Part shown: positions 62,604 through 64,000 of the stretch, piece by piece
Layout: each line of letters begins with the position of its first letter
How positions within the stretch are numbered: position 1 is the first letter of the stretch
DNA from: Rhabdonatronobacter sediminivivens
Lineage (GTDB): Bacteria > Pseudomonadota > Alphaproteobacteria > Rhodobacterales > Rhodobacteraceae
DNA length: 64,000 nucleotides
Direction: 5' to 3'
NCBI RefSeq assembly: GCF_013415485.1
Contig: NZ_JACBXS010000004.1
Location: forward strand, 1-64,000
Program-made: the position numbers and the translations under genes
Notes under the pieces: model-generated
Told to the model about the DNA's origin: nothing
Database searches by the model: none
What the model saw: the letters and a program-made list of their open reading frames with translations, nothing else

Positions 62604-62930
62604 ATGATGTTCGACACCACGGATGGCACGGCATTCAATCACGAGCAGGGCGCCCGTGCACGGAAACTGTTCGCTGCCGTGGTGCTGGCTGCTCTGGATG
62701 ATGCCATCGCCGATGACAAGAAATACGGCAATGGCCCTGAACAGATCGCCCGTTGGGCGCGGTCCCGTGACGGGCGTGAGGTTCTGTCCTGCGCCGGGAT
62801 CGACCCGAACGAACGGGTGGTGAAGGGGCTGATGGAATTTGTGGGCCGCGGCGTGCGGACCTCGGTCGCGCTGTCGCGCGAGGAAAGCGAACGCCGCAAC
62901 CAAGCGGCGGCCGAAGCGCAGGCCGCCTGA
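62604..62930 (+). CDS. Small conserved protein, DUF6280-like
   Basis: This 108-residue, mostly helical, soluble protein includes EQGARARKLFAAVVLAALDDAIADDKKYG, SRDGREVLSCAGIDPNERVV and an Ala/Gln-rich end. It matches a small protein I recall as conserved in Rhodobacterales (DUF6280), with unknown function. AAGGA stands 6-10 nt before ATG 62604; ATG 62607 is an alternative. It is monocistronic and ends at a strong terminator. It is divergent from efp. Confidence 0.8.
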   Translation: MMFDTTDGTAFNHEQGARARKLFAAVVLAALDDAIADDKKYGNGPEQIARWARSRDGREVLSCAGIDPNERVVKGLMEFVGRGVRTSVALSREESERRNQAAAEAQAA

Positions 62931-62951
62931 CGCCAGCATCAGCGCGAAGCT

Positions 62952-62989
62952 GCGAAAACCCCGCGCCCGGTCTGGGCGCGGGGTTTCGC
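62952..62989 (+). terminator. Strong hairpin terminator after DUF6280-like gene
   Basis: CCCCGCGCCC (62959-62968) pairs with GGGCGCGGGG (62974-62983), extended by AAA/TTT and, past one bulged A, by GCG/CGC. Followed by TTTCT. It lies 22 nt after the gene's stop; the A and T runs flanking the stem suit both directions. Confidence 0.9.
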
Positions 62990-63039
62990 TTTCTGCCGCG
63001 GGCGGGATCGCATGTCCTGCCCCGGGTGCAGGCGCAGTG

Positions 63040-63417
63040 CTACATCTGCAGGCCCGAGGCCGTCCACAACTGACGGATCGAATGATCTCCGGCGCGGCCA
63101 AGCCGTGCCCATACGGCCGCAAAGGCCACCCCGTCCCCGCTGCGCGCGCAGATCGCCACATCCCGGGCCACGCGCGCCAGGGTTGTCAGGCCGATCTCGG
63201 ATGCCGCATCCGACAGCGCCTGGGCCTGCTTGGCCATGGTGGCGGCGCTGCCGTGGTGATACACCTCCTGGAGATGCGTCAGATCCTGGGCGATCGCGCC
63301 CACCCGCTCCATCAGATAGGATTCGGCATCGCGCAGGCCGTGCATGCGGCACAGCGTGGCAATGCGCCGTCTGTCCACCAGGATCGTTTCAATCGCATCG
63401 AATGGAAGCACCATCAT
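63040..63417 (-). CDS. Small helical protein of unknown function
   Basis: This 125-residue protein is predicted all-helical, opening MMVLPFDAIETILVDRRRIATLC and ending GDHSIRQLWTASGLQM. The size and helix pattern (LARVARDVAICARSGDGVAFAAVWARLGR) recall an Hpt-like bundle, but I see no HExK-type phosphoacceptor motif. Codon 4 also offers no better start than Met1 or Met2. It is conserved-looking by codon use; the family is not recognised. It stands alone between the DUF6280-like and SgcJ-like genes. Confidence 0.65.
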   Translation of the reverse strand: MMVLPFDAIETILVDRRRIATLCRMHGLRDAESYLMERVGAIAQDLTHLQEVYHHGSAATMAKQAQALSDAASEIGLTTLARVARDVAICARSGDGVAFAAVWARLGRAGDHSIRQLWTASGLQM

Positions 63418-63541
63418 CGAAGCACCCGCCCATAGTTCATTTCACCCATGGGCAGGATGCAACGCCGGCGCTAACAAATCCTTGCGGTTGTGCCGGGTCT
63501 GACGGCTTTTTCCGCCTCTGGGTAAATGCGGGCTGAACAGA

Positions 63542-63946
63542 TCACTTCGGCGGGCCGGGGCGGTCCACATATTCCGGCATCATCGAGGAATGATGTTCGA
63601 TGATGCGCCAGTCATCGCCTTCGGCGCGATAGACGAAGGTGTAGCGGCACAGGACTTGCACCAGGCCCTCCTCGGTGGTCAGGTCGAAGTCGTAGACCCC
63701 GGAATTGATGGCCAGATCGCCGAAGATGCGGATATTCTGCTGGTGGATGGTGCCATGGGGGCGCTTCTTCAGGAACTGGGTGAAATACTCTTCGATCTCG
63801 GCCGGAGAGCGGCGCACCTTGTTCGACACCGTGGGCAACAGCACCGCATCGGGGGCGTAAAGCGCCGCCACGGTCTTTGGATCGCCGGTCTGCAGGGCAG
63901 CGTTCCAGCGGTCGAACAGTTGGGCAATGGTGGTTTCGGTGGTCAT
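63542..63946 (-). CDS. SgcJ/EcaC-type NTF2-like protein
   Basis: This 134-residue cone-shaped NTF2-fold protein resembles the SgcJ/EcaC and CaMKII-association-domain families: TTIAQLFDRWNAALQTGDPKTVAALYAPDAVLLPTVSN, FLKKRPHGTI, and WRIIEHHSSMMPEYV at the end. GGGGAG lies upstream of the ATG. Family members are small ligand-binding or isomerase-like proteins, mostly uncharacterised. The remaining 54 bp to the window end hold no gene. Confidence 0.88.
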   Translation of the reverse strand: MTTETTIAQLFDRWNAALQTGDPKTVAALYAPDAVLLPTVSNKVRRSPAEIEEYFTQFLKKRPHGTIHQQNIRIFGDLAINSGVYDFDLTTEEGLVQVLCRYTFVYRAEGDDWRIIEHHSSMMPEYVDRPGPPK

Positions 63947-64000
63947 GCGACGGCTCCCCGGTTGATGCAGGCTGAAAAAACCGCTCTCGCTTTTGCAAGG

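Overview
The window looks like a chromosomal segment of a GC-rich alphaproteobacterium of the Rhodobacterales type. This rests on high GC with strong GC3, the trkA-trkH-hfq-hflX gene order, a DUF6280-like small protein, an IalB protein, TRAP and Dpp-type importers, a symporter-fused histidine kinase and an ScfR/PccR-like regulator. I saw no rRNA, tRNA, CRISPR array, transposase or phage gene.

Region 1 (1-22992, minus strand) is dominated by one uninterrupted coding frame that starts at 22397 and runs off the left edge. It encodes at least 7,465 residues of a filamentous-haemagglutinin-like, two-partner-secreted adhesin. It begins with a TPS/haemagglutination-activity domain and reaches the edge in 32 perfect copies of a PEEPVD hexapeptide. 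A small IalB-family periplasmic protein is encoded 4 nt upstream and is probably translationally coupled.

Region 2 (23543-31137) holds a BCCT compatible-solute transporter and a five-gene peptide-type ABC importer operon. Region 3 (31270-37057) reads as a quinone/electrophile detoxification island: a LysR regulator, an MhqO-like ring-cleaving dioxygenase, an FMN reductase, a dioxygenase-carboxylesterase fusion (MhqO+MhqD in one chain) and a pirin. Region 4 (37216-44288) has an FMN-dependent 2-hydroxyacid dehydrogenase, an orphan TRAP binding protein, a class II aldolase, an acyl-CoA ligase, a FrnE-like DsbA protein and a Bcr/CflA efflux pump.

Region 5 (44295-51212) contains a symporter-STAC-histidine kinase, a two-TM small protein, a receiver-only response regulator and an ScfR/PccR-like acyl-CoA regulator. 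These are divergent from accBC, and the shared promoter region carries helically phased repeats and a perfect 12-bp inverted repeat.

Region 6 (51249-55787) is the most unusual. A minus-strand operon encodes a SigF-like ECF sigma factor, its NrsF/DUF1109 anti-sigma with exactly two cysteines, and a conserved unknown protein. It is divergent from a secreted protein with 32 cysteines in an NPCAA/DPCAA low-complexity domain fused to a cytochrome-P460-like domain with a CAACH haem motif, followed by a DUF3179 protein. A GTAACC-N16-CGAA promoter sits in front of the Cys-rich gene, so the locus looks like a complete sigma/anti-sigma circuit with its target.

Region 7 (55903-64000) is core: hflX, hfq, trkH, trkA, a YbaY/META envelope protein, efp, a DUF6280-like protein, a small unknown protein and an SgcJ/NTF2-like protein.
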